A DNA stretch of 56,390 nt from Paraburkholderia oxyphila NBRC 105797 (GTDB taxonomy: Bacteria > Pseudomonadota > Gammaproteobacteria > Burkholderiales > Burkholderiaceae). Each line of letters opens with the position of its first letter. Positions within the stretch are counted from its first letter, which is position 1. Made by a program: the position numbers and the translations under genes. Under the pieces are notes generated by a model. The model saw only the letters and a list, made by a program, of their open reading frames with translations. It did no database searches and was not told the DNA's origin. Below are positions 24,967 to 34,600 of this stretch, piece after piece. The DNA lies in assembly GCF_000685075.1 (NCBI RefSeq), contig NZ_BAYD01000065.1, positions 1 to 56,390 on the forward strand, given 5' to 3'.

Positions 24967-26490
24967 CTAGCGTCCAGGCGAAGGTTCGGCAGGCGTGTGC
25001 CCTAACTCGAGCTCGATATCCCTTGCAGGCGTACGTCCAACCGCCGTGCGTGTCCGGCGATCCCGTTCCGATGGCGCTTTCGGATCGAAAACCTTCGGCC
25101 GTGGTACAGGAATGCCCTCGCGACCAAATGCATCGAGCAGCGTTTCCGCACGCCGTTGTACACGCTCAATCGATCGCGCGCTGAAACCCTGCTCCCGCAT
25201 CGCGCCGACGAGCACAGCCAGGTGCAGCACCTTGTCCTCATCAGAGACGCTCGGGCGCCGCGACTCCTGGCCGCTTTCGCGCGCGTTTGTGCCCGTTGGT
25301 GCCTCCTCCGCTCCCGCTACGCGTCCGGGCCTCGGTACAGATTCAGCTGCCGTACGCTCTTGCCGCATCACCTCAACCTGCCAGGTGTTCCGGTGCACAT
25401 CGCGCTCGTCTTCACCGATCACCACACCGTGCTCGCCCAGGATCGGTACCTTGACGGTGACGAGCCGTCGCCCCAGGTTTTCAAGTGCGACCTGCTGCCC
25501 GGGCTGCGCGCCGGACTCTCGCACCGCGCGTTCGAGATCCACACCCCAGACCACGTGATCCGCGCCCGTCGCATCGCGGAACAAGACGTAGTACGACTGG
25601 CTGCGCGCAGGATTATTCTGGTACGGCGCGCCGCCGTGCTCGCGCAGCTCGCCGGTATATCGCCTCTGGGTATCGGCTTCGTCGCCTGGTGCCGGCTGTC
25701 GCTTCGCGTCAAGAGGCTCACCCCGCTGAGCATCACGTCGCAGGGCTGCAGATGCGGCGCCATCCGCCACATTCGGCGGCCCGGCGGCTGGCGCGGGGGC
25801 AGACGTTGCACGACTGCGCTCTGCTACTTCTATCGGCGAACCGGCTGCATGCAACGACGCATCCGCTTCGATCCGGTTGTTCAGACGGCCCTGTCGCGCA
25901 TCGGCCAGTCGCGCCAGATCGGCGGCCTTTGGCTCATACCCGCTAACCTCGATACCGAGCAGCGAGCCCTGCAACCACACTTCGCCGCGGAACGCCTCAT
26001 GCCCCGCCACGCGAATGCGACGCCACGATTTCGCCGCCACCATGTCGACCATCGACTCCACCACGTCCGGCCGGTTGTGTTCCGTGACGAGGTACGGCCC
26101 GATATCCTCGAACGCGAGCTGATACGGAGCATCCTTCAGGAAATACTGGTTGCCGGCGCGCAGGTAGCGTTTGCGCACGCGCTCCGGCACCTGATCAAGC
26201 GGCGCGCGAACGGCATCGGCACCGTCCCTCTCCGTTGGAGCATCGCCGGTTGGGCGGGAGGCGGACTGACGGGCCGCACCGGCATCGTCCCGGATGGCCT
26301 GATCACGCAGACGCGCCCGCGCCGCATTAAACTCACGCCGGCGCCGGGCCGACACGGCATCCAGAGCGGCCGCGTCGAGGCGACTGGTATCGCCATCACT
26401 TTTCGGGGGTTCAATGGATGCCGAATGCCCGGGAATATCCTGCTCGATCAGATTGATGACCGGCTCGGCAGGCGACAGGGTTTCAGACAT
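24967..26490 (-). CDS. LPD7-domain transfer protein
   Basis: 507 residues. An LPD7 (large polyvalent protein-associated) domain lies near 105-190: YLRAGNQYFLKD, AFEDIGPYLVTEHN, VVESMVDMVAAKSWRRIRVAG, FRGEVWLQGSLLGIEVSGYEP. LPD7 modules are found with relaxases and primases. A second folded part (~290-385) with YYVLFRDATGADHVVWGVDLERA, a common partner in conjugative proteins, follows, then a tail with coiled-coil-like helices. It may act with the relaxase on transferred DNA; the exact role is unknown. It lies 51 nt after the primase gene with an AAGGAG site. Confidence 0.75.
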   Translation of the reverse strand: MSETLSPAEPVINLIEQDIPGHSASIEPPKSDGDTSRLDAAALDAVSARRRREFNAARARLRDQAIRDDAGAARQSASRPTGDAPTERDGADAVRAPLDQVPERVRKRYLRAGNQYFLKDAPYQLAFEDIGPYLVTEHNRPDVVESMVDMVAAKSWRRIRVAGHEAFRGEVWLQGSLLGIEVSGYEPKAADLARLADARQGRLNNRIEADASLHAAGSPIEVAERSRATSAPAPAAGPPNVADGAASAALRRDAQRGEPLDAKRQPAPGDEADTQRRYTGELREHGGAPYQNNPARSQSYYVLFRDATGADHVVWGVDLERAVRESGAQPGQQVALENLGRRLVTVKVPILGEHGVVIGEDERDVHRNTWQVEVMRQERTAAESVPRPGRVAGAEEAPTGTNARESGQESRRPSVSDEDKVLHLAVLVGAMREQGFSARSIERVQRRAETLLDAFGREGIPVPRPKVFDPKAPSERDRRTRTAVGRTPARDIELELGHTPAEPSPGR

Positions 26491-26541
26491 GATGGAGCTC
26501 CTTTCTTATCGGTCATGCTTCCGGGCGACACATGCTTTGGT

Positions 26542-28395
26542 CTAGCGATCCGGCCCAGGCGGATCCTGCGATGCCGACCGCCCCTTCGACTGCTCGAGCG
26601 CCGCTGTACGCGCTTCGCGTATGCGGGCCCACGAGCGTGCCTGTAACTGATCGAGCATCCCCTCGAGATTCGGACTGAAATTCAGTTCCCGGGCAGACTT
26701 CTTGAGCGAGCCCACCGTGCGGTCGAGCAGGTCACGCGCGCGATCCCACGGATAAACCTTCGGCCGATCACCCTCGTAGCCGACCTGCAGTTCCGATCCA
26801 TTGAGCCGGGCGTTCTCGTCCATCCATCGCAGCCGCTCCGAGACGAATTCCATCTGCGTCTTCGGATGGAAAACAACGCTGCGCGTCGCCACCTCCTGGA
26901 TCAGGTAGTGCCCGGTGTTGAACACTTCGCCACGATACGGTCCACCGTTTTCCCGTGGTGTGCCCATGCGGAGCGGTGAACCGAACCGATGTTCGGCCAG
27001 TGCCCTTACCTCATCAGGCACATCCGCTACAGCGAACAATGGTTCGCCAACGGGCGGACGCGTTGGCGCGAAGCGCCTCGGCTCAGCAGCCGGCGTACCA
27101 CCCGCTGGGACAACCGTAGACCGCTCACCGGTCGGTTGTGCCTCCGCCGATGCCGTCACCGGCTCTGGTGCTTCCGACGGAGTGGCCGGCTTCGGTGCGC
27201 CGCGCTTCGACGTGCGACGACGCGGTGTGTCGTCTCCAGCATTGATGAGTTTTTCTTTCACGTTGCCCATCATGTCCTCCATCGGTTCGTCCGGCTCCCT
27301 GCCGGTTGCTGTGCCCGCGAGCGACTCATTGCCATCGACTACCCGCGTGAAATGGCGGCCCACGACTTCGCGCAAATGGTCACCCACATGATCGAACCCG
27401 GACAGCACTGCCATGTCGTTGAAATCGGTCGGAGCCTTGTCGTCAATGCGCGCGTCGGCGGCGAATGCGGGCAAGACCACGCGCGCGCGAGATGAGTCCG
27501 CAGCCTGTCGGGCCTTGGCCTCGCCCGGCCCCAGCTCACCCAGCACGACGATGTCTGCGTCCGGGAACTGCTCGCGCACGGATTCCGCGACGGGAGGTAG
27601 ATTGCCGCTGGAGAGTGCCGCGAGCGCCACCCATCCCGTTGCGCGATGCGCTGAGAGCATGGTGGCCATGCCCTCGCCGATCAGGATCGGCACTGCCTGT
27701 TCGCGTGTTGTGGGCGCAGGCCCGGCGATCCAGTAACCGCCTTTCTTGACGCCACCGGCCAGCGACGACTTGTTGCCCGCTTCGTCGATCAGCTCCAGTG
27801 TGGAAACGGCAGGACCGATCCAGACCGGCACAACCAGGACGCGCCCGGAAAGCGGCCGCTCCTCGCTCGCCGGGGCATAGCCCAGCAACGCGCGCAGTTC
27901 CGGCGCTTCCAGTTCGCGCAGTGTCGGCACGGGATCGAGACCCTTGCGCACGAGATAGGGATGTTCCGGACCAACAGGTCGTGCCCATTGCCAGATTTCC
28001 TGTGCCTCGCGAGCCGCGTCAGCATGCCGTGCCTGCTGGCGTGCCGCTTCCCGCGCGCGACGTTCAAGCACATCGGGACCCGGCACGAGCGTCGTTGCCA
28101 TCTGGTCCGGGTAGCGCCCACGTCTCAGGTCAAACCCATGCTCTCGCGCGAGCCAGAAGAGCGACGCGAGCGTCTTTCCGCCTGATTCCTTCACCGAGCG
28201 CCAGGTCGTGCGGGCCGCCCGCTCGTCATAGTTGCCGGCTGTGCGACTCCATTCGTCCCAGATCTCGAAGCCTGCGTCACCCAGACCGTGCTTCAGTGCA
28301 AACGCCATATCGACCCATGTGCCGTAGTCCTCCGCCGGAATCACGGCAAGGGCAGCCCGTACACGGGCGGTTTCGTCCGCATGGGGCGTACTCAT
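26542..28395 (-). CDS. Conjugative DNA primase (PriCT_2 and Toprim domains)
   Basis: 617 residues. The N-terminal PriCT_2 region (ALAVIPAEDYGTWVDMAFALKHG, TWRSVKESGG) is followed by an archaeo-primase-like linker and a Toprim domain (~195-315) with VPILIGEGMATMLSAHRATGW and the DIVVLGELGPGE strand in the place of the usual D-x-D, so that motif is altered. The C-terminal ~170 residues hold a further small domain (GPYRGEVFNTGHYLIQEV). Such proteins prime the transferred strand in the recipient. It overlaps the virD4 gene by ATGA. Confidence 0.78.
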   Translation of the reverse strand: MSTPHADETARVRAALAVIPAEDYGTWVDMAFALKHGLGDAGFEIWDEWSRTAGNYDERAARTTWRSVKESGGKTLASLFWLAREHGFDLRRGRYPDQMATTLVPGPDVLERRAREAARQQARHADAAREAQEIWQWARPVGPEHPYLVRKGLDPVPTLRELEAPELRALLGYAPASEERPLSGRVLVVPVWIGPAVSTLELIDEAGNKSSLAGGVKKGGYWIAGPAPTTREQAVPILIGEGMATMLSAHRATGWVALAALSSGNLPPVAESVREQFPDADIVVLGELGPGEAKARQAADSSRARVVLPAFAADARIDDKAPTDFNDMAVLSGFDHVGDHLREVVGRHFTRVVDGNESLAGTATGREPDEPMEDMMGNVKEKLINAGDDTPRRRTSKRGAPKPATPSEAPEPVTASAEAQPTGERSTVVPAGGTPAAEPRRFAPTRPPVGEPLFAVADVPDEVRALAEHRFGSPLRMGTPRENGGPYRGEVFNTGHYLIQEVATRSVVFHPKTQMEFVSERLRWMDENARLNGSELQVGYEGDRPKVYPWDRARDLLDRTVGSLKKSARELNFSPNLEGMLDQLQARSWARIREARTAALEQSKGRSASQDPPGPDR

Positions 28396-30128
28396 CGCCG
28401 GACTCCCTCAATCGATGCCGTGTTCGTCCCGGCACGTGTCACCGGGTCACGCCTCGCTCGCGCGGACTTTGGCGGCACCAGCTCCGCGACGTCGAGGTCC
28501 GCAACCGACAAACGGCGCGTCGCCTGCCCGATACGCTTCGCCGGAACGCCCAGCAGCATGAAGTGCCGTTCGACGTAGGTCGTGACCTCGTCCTCACTGA
28601 GATCGGCGAGCCGCGGCGGCAGATCGCGCGGGTCCCAGGCCTGCAGCACCTCCAGATACTCGGCCGACAGAGGAAGGAGACCCGCACCGTCCGGATCGAT
28701 CTCGTCAGACCCGACTTCGCGCACACGTCGTTCGATCTGGGCGGTGAAGCGGACCAGGTCCATGGCCGGCACCGATGGCGCACTCGAGACCCGCGAAGCG
28801 AAGACCGGATCGCGCCAGTAGCAAACCCGGTCGGCGAGAATCGGCTTCGTGTTCTCCAGCACGATGATTTCCTTGTCGCGCCCCAACTCCTTGAGCTCCT
28901 GCGGCAACAGCAGCGGGCGACGCTGCTCGGACACGCTTTCGCTCGATCCACCGCGGCCGCCGAACATCGCGCTCGGGCGGCTGGTGCTGCGCGACTGGTC
29001 CGTGAAGGTACCAAGCATCTCGGAATAGTCGTTCGCATCCTTCTGGTCACGCGGCGCATAGAGGATCTGCATCGCGTGATTCGTGAGGAACGTCCGGGCG
29101 TCGGCCCGGCCGTAGACCGACTCGAGCTGCGCAATCGACTGCACGACTGAGAGCAGACGCAGGTTGTAGCCAGCCATGTAGGCCACGGCGCGCGCGATGA
29201 TATGGATCTTGCCGATCGCGGTCATCTCGTCGAGCAGCAACAGGCACTGGAACCGCAGGGTTGGATCCGCCTCCGGCAACTGTTTCGTGTTCAGGTTGAC
29301 GAGCTGCGAGAACACGAGGTTCACGAGCAGCGCCGCTTCGGACAGGTGATCGGGCGTGATGCCGATATAGACCGACATGCGACGCCGACGCACGTCGCGC
29401 AGGTCAAAGTCGTTGGCGCTCGTTGCCGCATCGACGATGGGATTCGCCCAGATCGTGAGCGGCGCGTGGAATGTCGCGAGAATGCTCGCCAGCACCTTGT
29501 CGTCGTTGGACAGGAAGCGGTTCAGGGCATCGACGCATGCGCCGCTGAGCAGCGCGCGATGCTGGACGAGTGCGCGCTGCAAATACGCCTTGACTGGCAT
29601 GCCGTGGCCCGACGACTGCCGCAGCACCTCGCCCATCGTGACGGGATAGTCGGGAATGGATTCGCCCCTGCCCGTGCGCCGCGCGTCACGCCACTCACTG
29701 AGCAGCAGGATGATGCCGAGAAACAGATTGCGTGCCTGGTCCTTCCAGAAGTCGTCGTGGCCACCTGGCGGATACAGGGCGTAGCCGATCGCCAGAACGT
29801 CGCCCACCCGGAACAGACCATCCGAAATGGCCGACAGCGGGTTGAACCGGTGCGTGCGGCCATCTTCCGCGAACGGGTCGAAGAGATAGACCTCCTGCCC
29901 GTGCGCGCGCCGGAATCCTGCCGTGATCGCATAGTTCTCGCGCTTGATGTCGAGCACCACAACCGAACCGGTATAACTCAACAGGTTCGGGATCACGATG
30001 CTGACGCCCTTGCCTGAGCGCGCGGGCGCCGCGAGCAGCACGAACTGCTGTCCGGCAAAGCGCAGATAGCGCCCTCGCCAGATCCCGACGACAATGGGCG
30101 GCGCATCGATCAGTGTCCGCGCATTCAT
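28392..30128 (-). CDS. virD4: VirD4-type coupling protein, cytosolic ATPase part
   Basis: 578 residues covering the soluble TraG/VirD4 domain: Walker A APARSGKGVS (34-43), VVVLDIKRENY, RFNPL, LLLLDEMTAIG (Walker B) and SVQSIAQLESVYG. It couples the relaxosome to the VirB channel. The N-terminal membrane helices normally in the same chain are missing; they are encoded by the upstream ORF (30125-30526), which ends in a TGA inside this gene's ATG (ATGA). Fusing the two with one extra base would restore a normal 710-residue VirD4. Whether this is a true split gene or a frameshift is open. Confidence 0.85.
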   Translation of the reverse strand: MNARTLIDAPPIVVGIWRGRYLRFAGQQFVLLAAPARSGKGVSIVIPNLLSYTGSVVVLDIKRENYAITAGFRRAHGQEVYLFDPFAEDGRTHRFNPLSAISDGLFRVGDVLAIGYALYPPGGHDDFWKDQARNLFLGIILLLSEWRDARRTGRGESIPDYPVTMGEVLRQSSGHGMPVKAYLQRALVQHRALLSGACVDALNRFLSNDDKVLASILATFHAPLTIWANPIVDAATSANDFDLRDVRRRRMSVYIGITPDHLSEAALLVNLVFSQLVNLNTKQLPEADPTLRFQCLLLLDEMTAIGKIHIIARAVAYMAGYNLRLLSVVQSIAQLESVYGRADARTFLTNHAMQILYAPRDQKDANDYSEMLGTFTDQSRSTSRPSAMFGGRGGSSESVSEQRRPLLLPQELKELGRDKEIIVLENTKPILADRVCYWRDPVFASRVSSAPSVPAMDLVRFTAQIERRVREVGSDEIDPDGAGLLPLSAEYLEVLQAWDPRDLPPRLADLSEDEVTTYVERHFMLLGVPAKRIGQATRRLSVADLDVAELVPPKSARARRDPVTRAGTNTASIEGVRR

Positions 30129-30526
30129 AGCAACCCCGCCGCGCGGATTTCCGCTTCGCTGGCGAACCGGGCACTGCCGTAGAGACGCCGCCGTCCAGTC
30201 CGCTCCCAGATCGAATACAACGCCATCGCCGGGCTACCCACAGCGACCAGCACGCCGAGCAAGGCCGCGCCCGCGAGACGCCGACCGCCGTTCGGCATCA
30301 GGCCGCCATGCCATGCCAGCAGTGCATCGGGCCAGCCCCATAGGCCCGCGTGGAACGGGTTCAGCCGCAGGCTCGCGTACAGGAAAAATGATGCGAGCCA
30401 TGACGAGGCCAGCAGAGCCCCCGCGAGAATCGCCAGAACTACGAGCGTGACCAGGGCGGTACGCACATGATGTGCTGCCGGACCCGCGGTGTCGGAAGAA
30501 ATTGAGGATCGACGGTTCGTATCCAT
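30125..30526 (-). CDS. VirD4 N-terminal membrane part, as a separate ORF
   Basis: 133 residues: two transmembrane segments (about 22-50, ALVTLVVLAILAGALLASSWLASFFLY; and ~83-103, LAGAALLGVLVAVGSPAMAL) and a terminal stretch ERTGRRRLYGSARFASEAEIRAAGLL, which is the sequence that in intact VirD4 proteins lies just before the nucleotide-binding domain. The gene stops there and overlaps the ATPase ORF by 4 nt. If functional, this would be an anchoring subunit that assembles with the ATPase in trans. Confidence 0.75.
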   Translation of the reverse strand: MDTNRRSSISSDTAGPAAHHVRTALVTLVVLAILAGALLASSWLASFFLYASLRLNPFHAGLWGWPDALLAWHGGLMPNGGRRLAGAALLGVLVAVGSPAMALYSIWERTGRRRLYGSARFASEAEIRAAGLL

Positions 30527-30533
30527 GCCGGTC

Positions 30534-31652
30534 TCACGAAAACGTCGTACGCGCCTTGCGCACCGGATCGAACCAGATTTCCGTCATGCCCCAGCGCTTG
30601 CCAACCTGCTTGCCCGCCTCATCGTGGAGCGGAGATGCCTCCATGTGCGCGACGACGTCGATCGTCAGCGCAAGCAGGCGCTTGAGCGCCGCTTCGTTAT
30701 AGGCTGCGGCTTCGGGGTGCTCCTTGGCCATCAGTGCAAAGCGCTCGATTGCAACGGTCGCGCTTGATGCGTGATAGCTCGTGATCGACCCGGCGTGCCC
30801 GGTCGTCAGCAGCTTCAGGAAGTCGTAGGCTTCGGCGCCGCGCAGTTCGGCGAGCAGCACGCGATCCGGGCGCATGCGCATCGTGCTCGCGATCAGGTCG
30901 GCCGGCGTCACACGCGCCTGGCCGTGACCGCCCTTGCTGTACAGCAGGTGCACACAGTTTTCGACATGCCGGATGAAGAGTTCCCGGACATCCTCGATTG
31001 TCACGATGCGCTCCGTCGAGGGGATCGACCGGCAGAGGGTCTTCATGAAACTGGTCTTGCCTGACCCCGTATTGCCAACGACCACGATATTCAGGCGCCC
31101 GGTCACGGCCCACTCGAAGAAGGCACTCCAGTCCCGCGCTTCGAGGCACTGGACGAGCTTCCGGTCCGTCGGGCGCAGCGCCGGCAGCACGGCATCGAGC
31201 CCATCCGGGCGGTGCCAGACGGTGTCGTCGAACAGCCCTTCGTTGCGATATGCGTCGAGGCTCTTTTCACGCGAAGACGGCCGGCGGATCGTCACCGAGA
31301 CCGTGCGCGGCGGCACGACGGGTGGCACCACGATCTGGATGCGCGCGTCACCTGGCAGCAACGCGGAGAGCACCGGATGCTGCGCCGATACCTCCTGGTT
31401 CGTGAGCGTTGCGACCGCGACCGCGAACGACATCAGCCGCTCGTAATCGAGATCGGCATAGTCGTGACCGCGCCAGCCGAGATGGGTCTCGGTCAGCACG
31501 CGCTGCGGCCGGTTGATGACCAGTTCAGTCACGTCGGCATCGTCGAGCAGCGGCGCAAACGGCCGCATCAACTCGCGTACCGACGCGTCGTCGGGAAGCC
31601 GCGCGAGCACAGTATCGACAGACCGATCGGGCGTGTCAGCACTGGATATCAT
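30534..31652 (-). CDS. virB11: VirB11 secretion ATPase
   Basis: 372 residues. Walker A GNTGSGKT (193-200), the Asp box near VTIEDVRELF, and the Walker B/His region LLAELRGAEAYDFLKLLTTGHAGSITSYHA show a complete GspE/VirB11 hexameric ATPase. It powers pilus assembly and DNA transfer from the cytoplasmic face. ATGA overlap with virB10 upstream. Confidence 0.95.
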   Translation of the reverse strand: MISSADTPDRSVDTVLARLPDDASVRELMRPFAPLLDDADVTELVINRPQRVLTETHLGWRGHDYADLDYERLMSFAVAVATLTNQEVSAQHPVLSALLPGDARIQIVVPPVVPPRTVSVTIRRPSSREKSLDAYRNEGLFDDTVWHRPDGLDAVLPALRPTDRKLVQCLEARDWSAFFEWAVTGRLNIVVVGNTGSGKTSFMKTLCRSIPSTERIVTIEDVRELFIRHVENCVHLLYSKGGHGQARVTPADLIASTMRMRPDRVLLAELRGAEAYDFLKLLTTGHAGSITSYHASSATVAIERFALMAKEHPEAAAYNEAALKRLLALTIDVVAHMEASPLHDEAGKQVGKRWGMTEIWFDPVRKARTTFS

Positions 31653-32893
31653 GGCGCACGCTCCGGTTGAAGCGCATAGACCGTTCCGAAATCCAGATCG
31701 CGGGCCACAACGATGGTAAATTCAGCGCCCTGGTTCTGCGTCAGCGTCGGCGGAATATTGATCGTGCTGTTGAGCACCCGCGTCGCCATGTCGTTGCCCT
31801 GCTGCTGCGTGTTCTCGTAAACGACGGGCCCGTTGCTGTTGCCGCCTCGCGTAGCCAGATACCCGATCGCGTCCTGGGTAACGCCCAGCATCATCGCGGC
31901 GCCGATGCGCTGCCCCCAGTGGTTGTCGACGTAGCCGTCAATCCCCATGCGGCCGAGAGCGTCGGCCGCCGGCGAGTCTATCTCGACGGTCACACCCTGC
32001 GGCGTCTCGATGCGGGCCGCGAGGATGAAAGTCCGCTTCTGTCCGGGCGACAGGTTCGAGCGATACTGACTGTTGATCTGTGAACCTCGCTCGATCAGCA
32101 CAACCCGCCCGTCATCGGAATAGACGTTCTTCGTCACCGTACAGGTGGACAACCCCGCTTCCGTCGAATCGAACGCGGTATCGCCTGCGCAATCGATCTT
32201 CGCGCCCTGCGCGAGAACCAGGCTGCGGTCACCGAGCGTACTGGCACGCACCCGTGGCGTGGCGGTCGGAGTCAACGCCTGGGCAAGCGCACCAATCCCA
32301 CTCTGGCCCGGCGTTGTCAACGGCTGGCCGGATACCGATGCCGCCACCGAAGAGGCTGCTACCGCGGCGCCGCCAGCAATACCCTCCGCAGCGAGCATGC
32401 CCTTCAGGCTTCCACCCTGACCACTCACCCCGGTTGCGCCACCGTTCGCGAGTAACGGCGCATCGTAGTAACTGCGGACCGGTGCCGCACGCTGAACCGC
32501 AACGGGAGGACGGGCAACGACCGGCCCCGAGACCGCAGCAGGCGCACTTGCCTCGGTTGGTGTCGACGCCGCGCTTGCGGCCACTGGCACGTCCCTGAAT
32601 ACACGTCCCTGCGTCGCAGTGCCCTCGACCGCATCGCGATGCGCTTTCGCTTCCGCGTCGTGACGTGCGAGGAACGTGTGAACCGTCCAGACCGCACCGG
32701 CACCGGCCACAAGGACGACGACAAGTGGCGTCAACCACCAGGCGCGCGGGCGTGTGCCCCGGTACTGACCAAGTGCGGGCATGCCGCGATCGACTGGCTC
32801 CGCGGCCTCGTTCATGGCACTCCGGTCCGCACCATCCAGGCGACTATCGGACGGATCGTCCGGTTCGATCGTGTTGCGGATATCGTCACTCAT
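31649..32893 (-). CDS. virB10: VirB10/TrbI, energy-sensing channel protein
   Basis: 414 residues: cytoplasmic head, one transmembrane helix near 52-74 (WWLTPLVVVLVAGAGAVWTVHTF), a variable Ala/Pro-rich periplasmic linker, then the conserved beta-barrel TrbI domain from about 210 (ERGSQINSQYRSNLSPGQKRTFILAARI, DNHWGQRIGAAMMLGV, NINIPPTL-like NSTINIPPTL). It spans both membranes in the T4SS core. Overlaps virB9 by 8 nt. Confidence 0.95.
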   Translation of the reverse strand: MSDDIRNTIEPDDPSDSRLDGADRSAMNEAAEPVDRGMPALGQYRGTRPRAWWLTPLVVVLVAGAGAVWTVHTFLARHDAEAKAHRDAVEGTATQGRVFRDVPVAASAASTPTEASAPAAVSGPVVARPPVAVQRAAPVRSYYDAPLLANGGATGVSGQGGSLKGMLAAEGIAGGAAVAASSVAASVSGQPLTTPGQSGIGALAQALTPTATPRVRASTLGDRSLVLAQGAKIDCAGDTAFDSTEAGLSTCTVTKNVYSDDGRVVLIERGSQINSQYRSNLSPGQKRTFILAARIETPQGVTVEIDSPAADALGRMGIDGYVDNHWGQRIGAAMMLGVTQDAIGYLATRGGNSNGPVVYENTQQQGNDMATRVLNSTINIPPTLTQNQGAEFTIVVARDLDFGTVYALQPERAP

Positions 32894-33716
32894 GATCCGG
32901 ACTCCGCGAGACGCGCTTCACGCCGTTGACGGTTGTGCCGTCGCGGGGTGGTACACCATCCATGTCGTACGCGTCGTTCCAGATACCGACGACCTCGTCG
33001 CCGAGCCGCAGTACGAAGCGCTTCGCCACTTCATGGACGACGATCGTGTCGTTCTCCATGTGTTTGTCGACCACGCTCTCCGTGCCGTCATCCGCCACCC
33101 GGAAGATCGCCGGAATACGCCGATTGGCAGGAATGCGGATCCAGGTGAACCGTCCGTCGTCCCACGCCGCGACCGGTGCGATGTCGTCCGAATGCGGCAT
33201 GACCTGCATCGAGTACCCGGTGTTGCGCACCACGGAAGGCTGGACCAGGCGCTGCGCCACCAGCGCCGCATCGGCTTGAGCGTGCGTCTGGGCGCTGACC
33301 TCATCCGGGTAGACGAACGTCACGCGATACATCTCTTCGTCGTTGCCGAATTTCGCCTTCAGGGGCAGCACCACCAGGTCGAAGCTGTAGCTGCGTTTAT
33401 CCGTACGGACCTCGAGGTTCGAGTTGTGCGCGACGAGCTGCGGTTTGAGGTAAACGTCATGGTCACCCCTATTCGCCACCACCTGCCAGCCATCGCGATC
33501 GCCCGGGGCGACCACCTGGATCTGCTCGTGTGGATCGAGCGCGATATGGGTGGCGAACCCGCGCTGCGCCTCGATGCGCACGACGGCGTCGGACGCGTAC
33601 ACGATCTTCCGCACCCGCGAGTCATCGGACCAGCCCGGCACGTCCCAGGCACGGGCGACCGGACTCATCACCAGCAGGCTCACAAGACAGAACATCGAAA
33701 CAGAGCGCGTTCTCAT
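32886..33716 (-). CDS. virB9: VirB9/TrbG outer-membrane core component
   Basis: 276 residues with a clear signal peptide (MRTRSVSMFCLVSLLVMSPVARA). The N-terminal domain has AQRGFATHIALDPHEQIQVVAPGDRDGW, the C-terminal domain GRFTWIRIPANRRIPAIF and VVHEVAKRFVLRLGDEVVGIWN, both typical of VirB9. Forms the outer core ring with VirB7 and VirB10. Overlaps virB8 by 4 nt. Confidence 0.93.
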   Translation of the reverse strand: MRTRSVSMFCLVSLLVMSPVARAWDVPGWSDDSRVRKIVYASDAVVRIEAQRGFATHIALDPHEQIQVVAPGDRDGWQVVANRGDHDVYLKPQLVAHNSNLEVRTDKRSYSFDLVVLPLKAKFGNDEEMYRVTFVYPDEVSAQTHAQADAALVAQRLVQPSVVRNTGYSMQVMPHSDDIAPVAAWDDGRFTWIRIPANRRIPAIFRVADDGTESVVDKHMENDTIVVHEVAKRFVLRLGDEVVGIWNDAYDMDGVPPRDGTTVNGVKRVSRSPDHE

Positions 33717-34417
33717 GGCGCACCTCTCGCGCTCGACGATGATGCCGGCGGCGTATATTCGGGATCCCGGCTGTAAGCCGTCACCTTGAAGCCGAACGGA
33801 TTCGCGACGGCCACGCTTTCACGTGTGAAGACCGGCGGCCGGTACGTGTAGGCCAGCGTGATGACGTACCGTTGCGTGGGTTCGGCGTTCGCCTGACCGT
33901 TCTTCAATGTCGTACGCTCGACATGCACGACCGCGTGCCCGGGTTCATCGGGCGGCAGCGTGGTCGACAGAATCCGCACGCGTCGCTCGGTGTTCGGGCC
34001 AAGCTGCCGGTCCAGCGCATCGGGACCACTGTAAACGCCGCGGTAGTCGCGCGCGACCACGTCATCGCTCATGGCAAGCACGCTGTCGTAGTCCATCTGC
34101 AGCAGCCCCCAGTCATAGCGTTCACGCTCGCGCACATACGCTTCAACCCAATGCTTGTCCTGGATTTCCTTCGTATGCACGTGACGTGCATCGAGCACGT
34201 CGATCACCTGTGATTCACCTGTCAGACGATCGACCTCGATCGGCAACGGCACCACGCGGTAGAACGGCACCATGACGGCGAGCGCCATCACACTGAGCAC
34301 GGCCACGCCAACCGCCCCGTACGCCACGTGCCACGCCCGTCGCTCGGAGCGCTCCTGCAGGTGCGTCAGCGACGCCTCGATGTCGAGCACGCGTCCATAG
34401 TCGTTGTCCATGCTCAT
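33713..34417 (-). CDS. virB8: VirB8 inner-membrane scaffold
   Basis: 234 residues. A short cytoplasmic start, one transmembrane helix (~30-55, GAVGVAVLSVMALAVMVPFYRVVPL), then the periplasmic NTF2-like VirB8 domain (VEAYVRERERYDWGLLQMDYDSVLAMSDD, later RYVITLAYTY and NPFGFKVTAYSRDPE). The frame reaches 34534; ATG 34417 is chosen because it forms an ATGA overlap with virB7. Role: assembly of the core complex. Confidence 0.93.
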   Translation of the reverse strand: MSMDNDYGRVLDIEASLTHLQERSERRAWHVAYGAVGVAVLSVMALAVMVPFYRVVPLPIEVDRLTGESQVIDVLDARHVHTKEIQDKHWVEAYVRERERYDWGLLQMDYDSVLAMSDDVVARDYRGVYSGPDALDRQLGPNTERRVRILSTTLPPDEPGHAVVHVERTTLKNGQANAEPTQRYVITLAYTYRPPVFTRESVAVANPFGFKVTAYSRDPEYTPPASSSSARGAP

Positions 34418-34590
34418 GATCCAGCCCCCACTCCCGACGCGGCGAACGGCGCCGGCGGAACGGGAAGCTCGCGGTTGATCGGCACGCGACGCGAGCCATC
34501 CGGCAGGACGGGTTTTGGTGGTCCCGACGAGCATCCACTGATAAGGATGACGAAATTTACAAGGAGCGATCCGATCAGCGATGTTTTCAT
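34414..34590 (-). CDS. virB7: VirB7-like lipoprotein
   Basis: 58 residues with a lipoprotein signal: KTSLIGSLLVNFVILISGC, cleaved before Cys. The mature part is short and Pro-rich (GPPKPVLPDGSRRVPINRELPVPP). Size and place between virB5 and virB8 fit VirB7, which anchors the VirB9-VirB10 ring. ATG 34590 has a GAGGGGGC site. Confidence 0.8.
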   Translation of the reverse strand: MKTSLIGSLLVNFVILISGCSSGPPKPVLPDGSRRVPINRELPVPPAPFAASGVGAGS

Positions 34591-34600
34591 GATCGCCCCC

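Noticed and set aside
25156..26646. 496-codon plus-strand frame opposite the LPD7 gene
   Set aside because: Shadow frame; rich in Arg/His/Cys with no domain, and the opposite strand shows an LPD7 protein.
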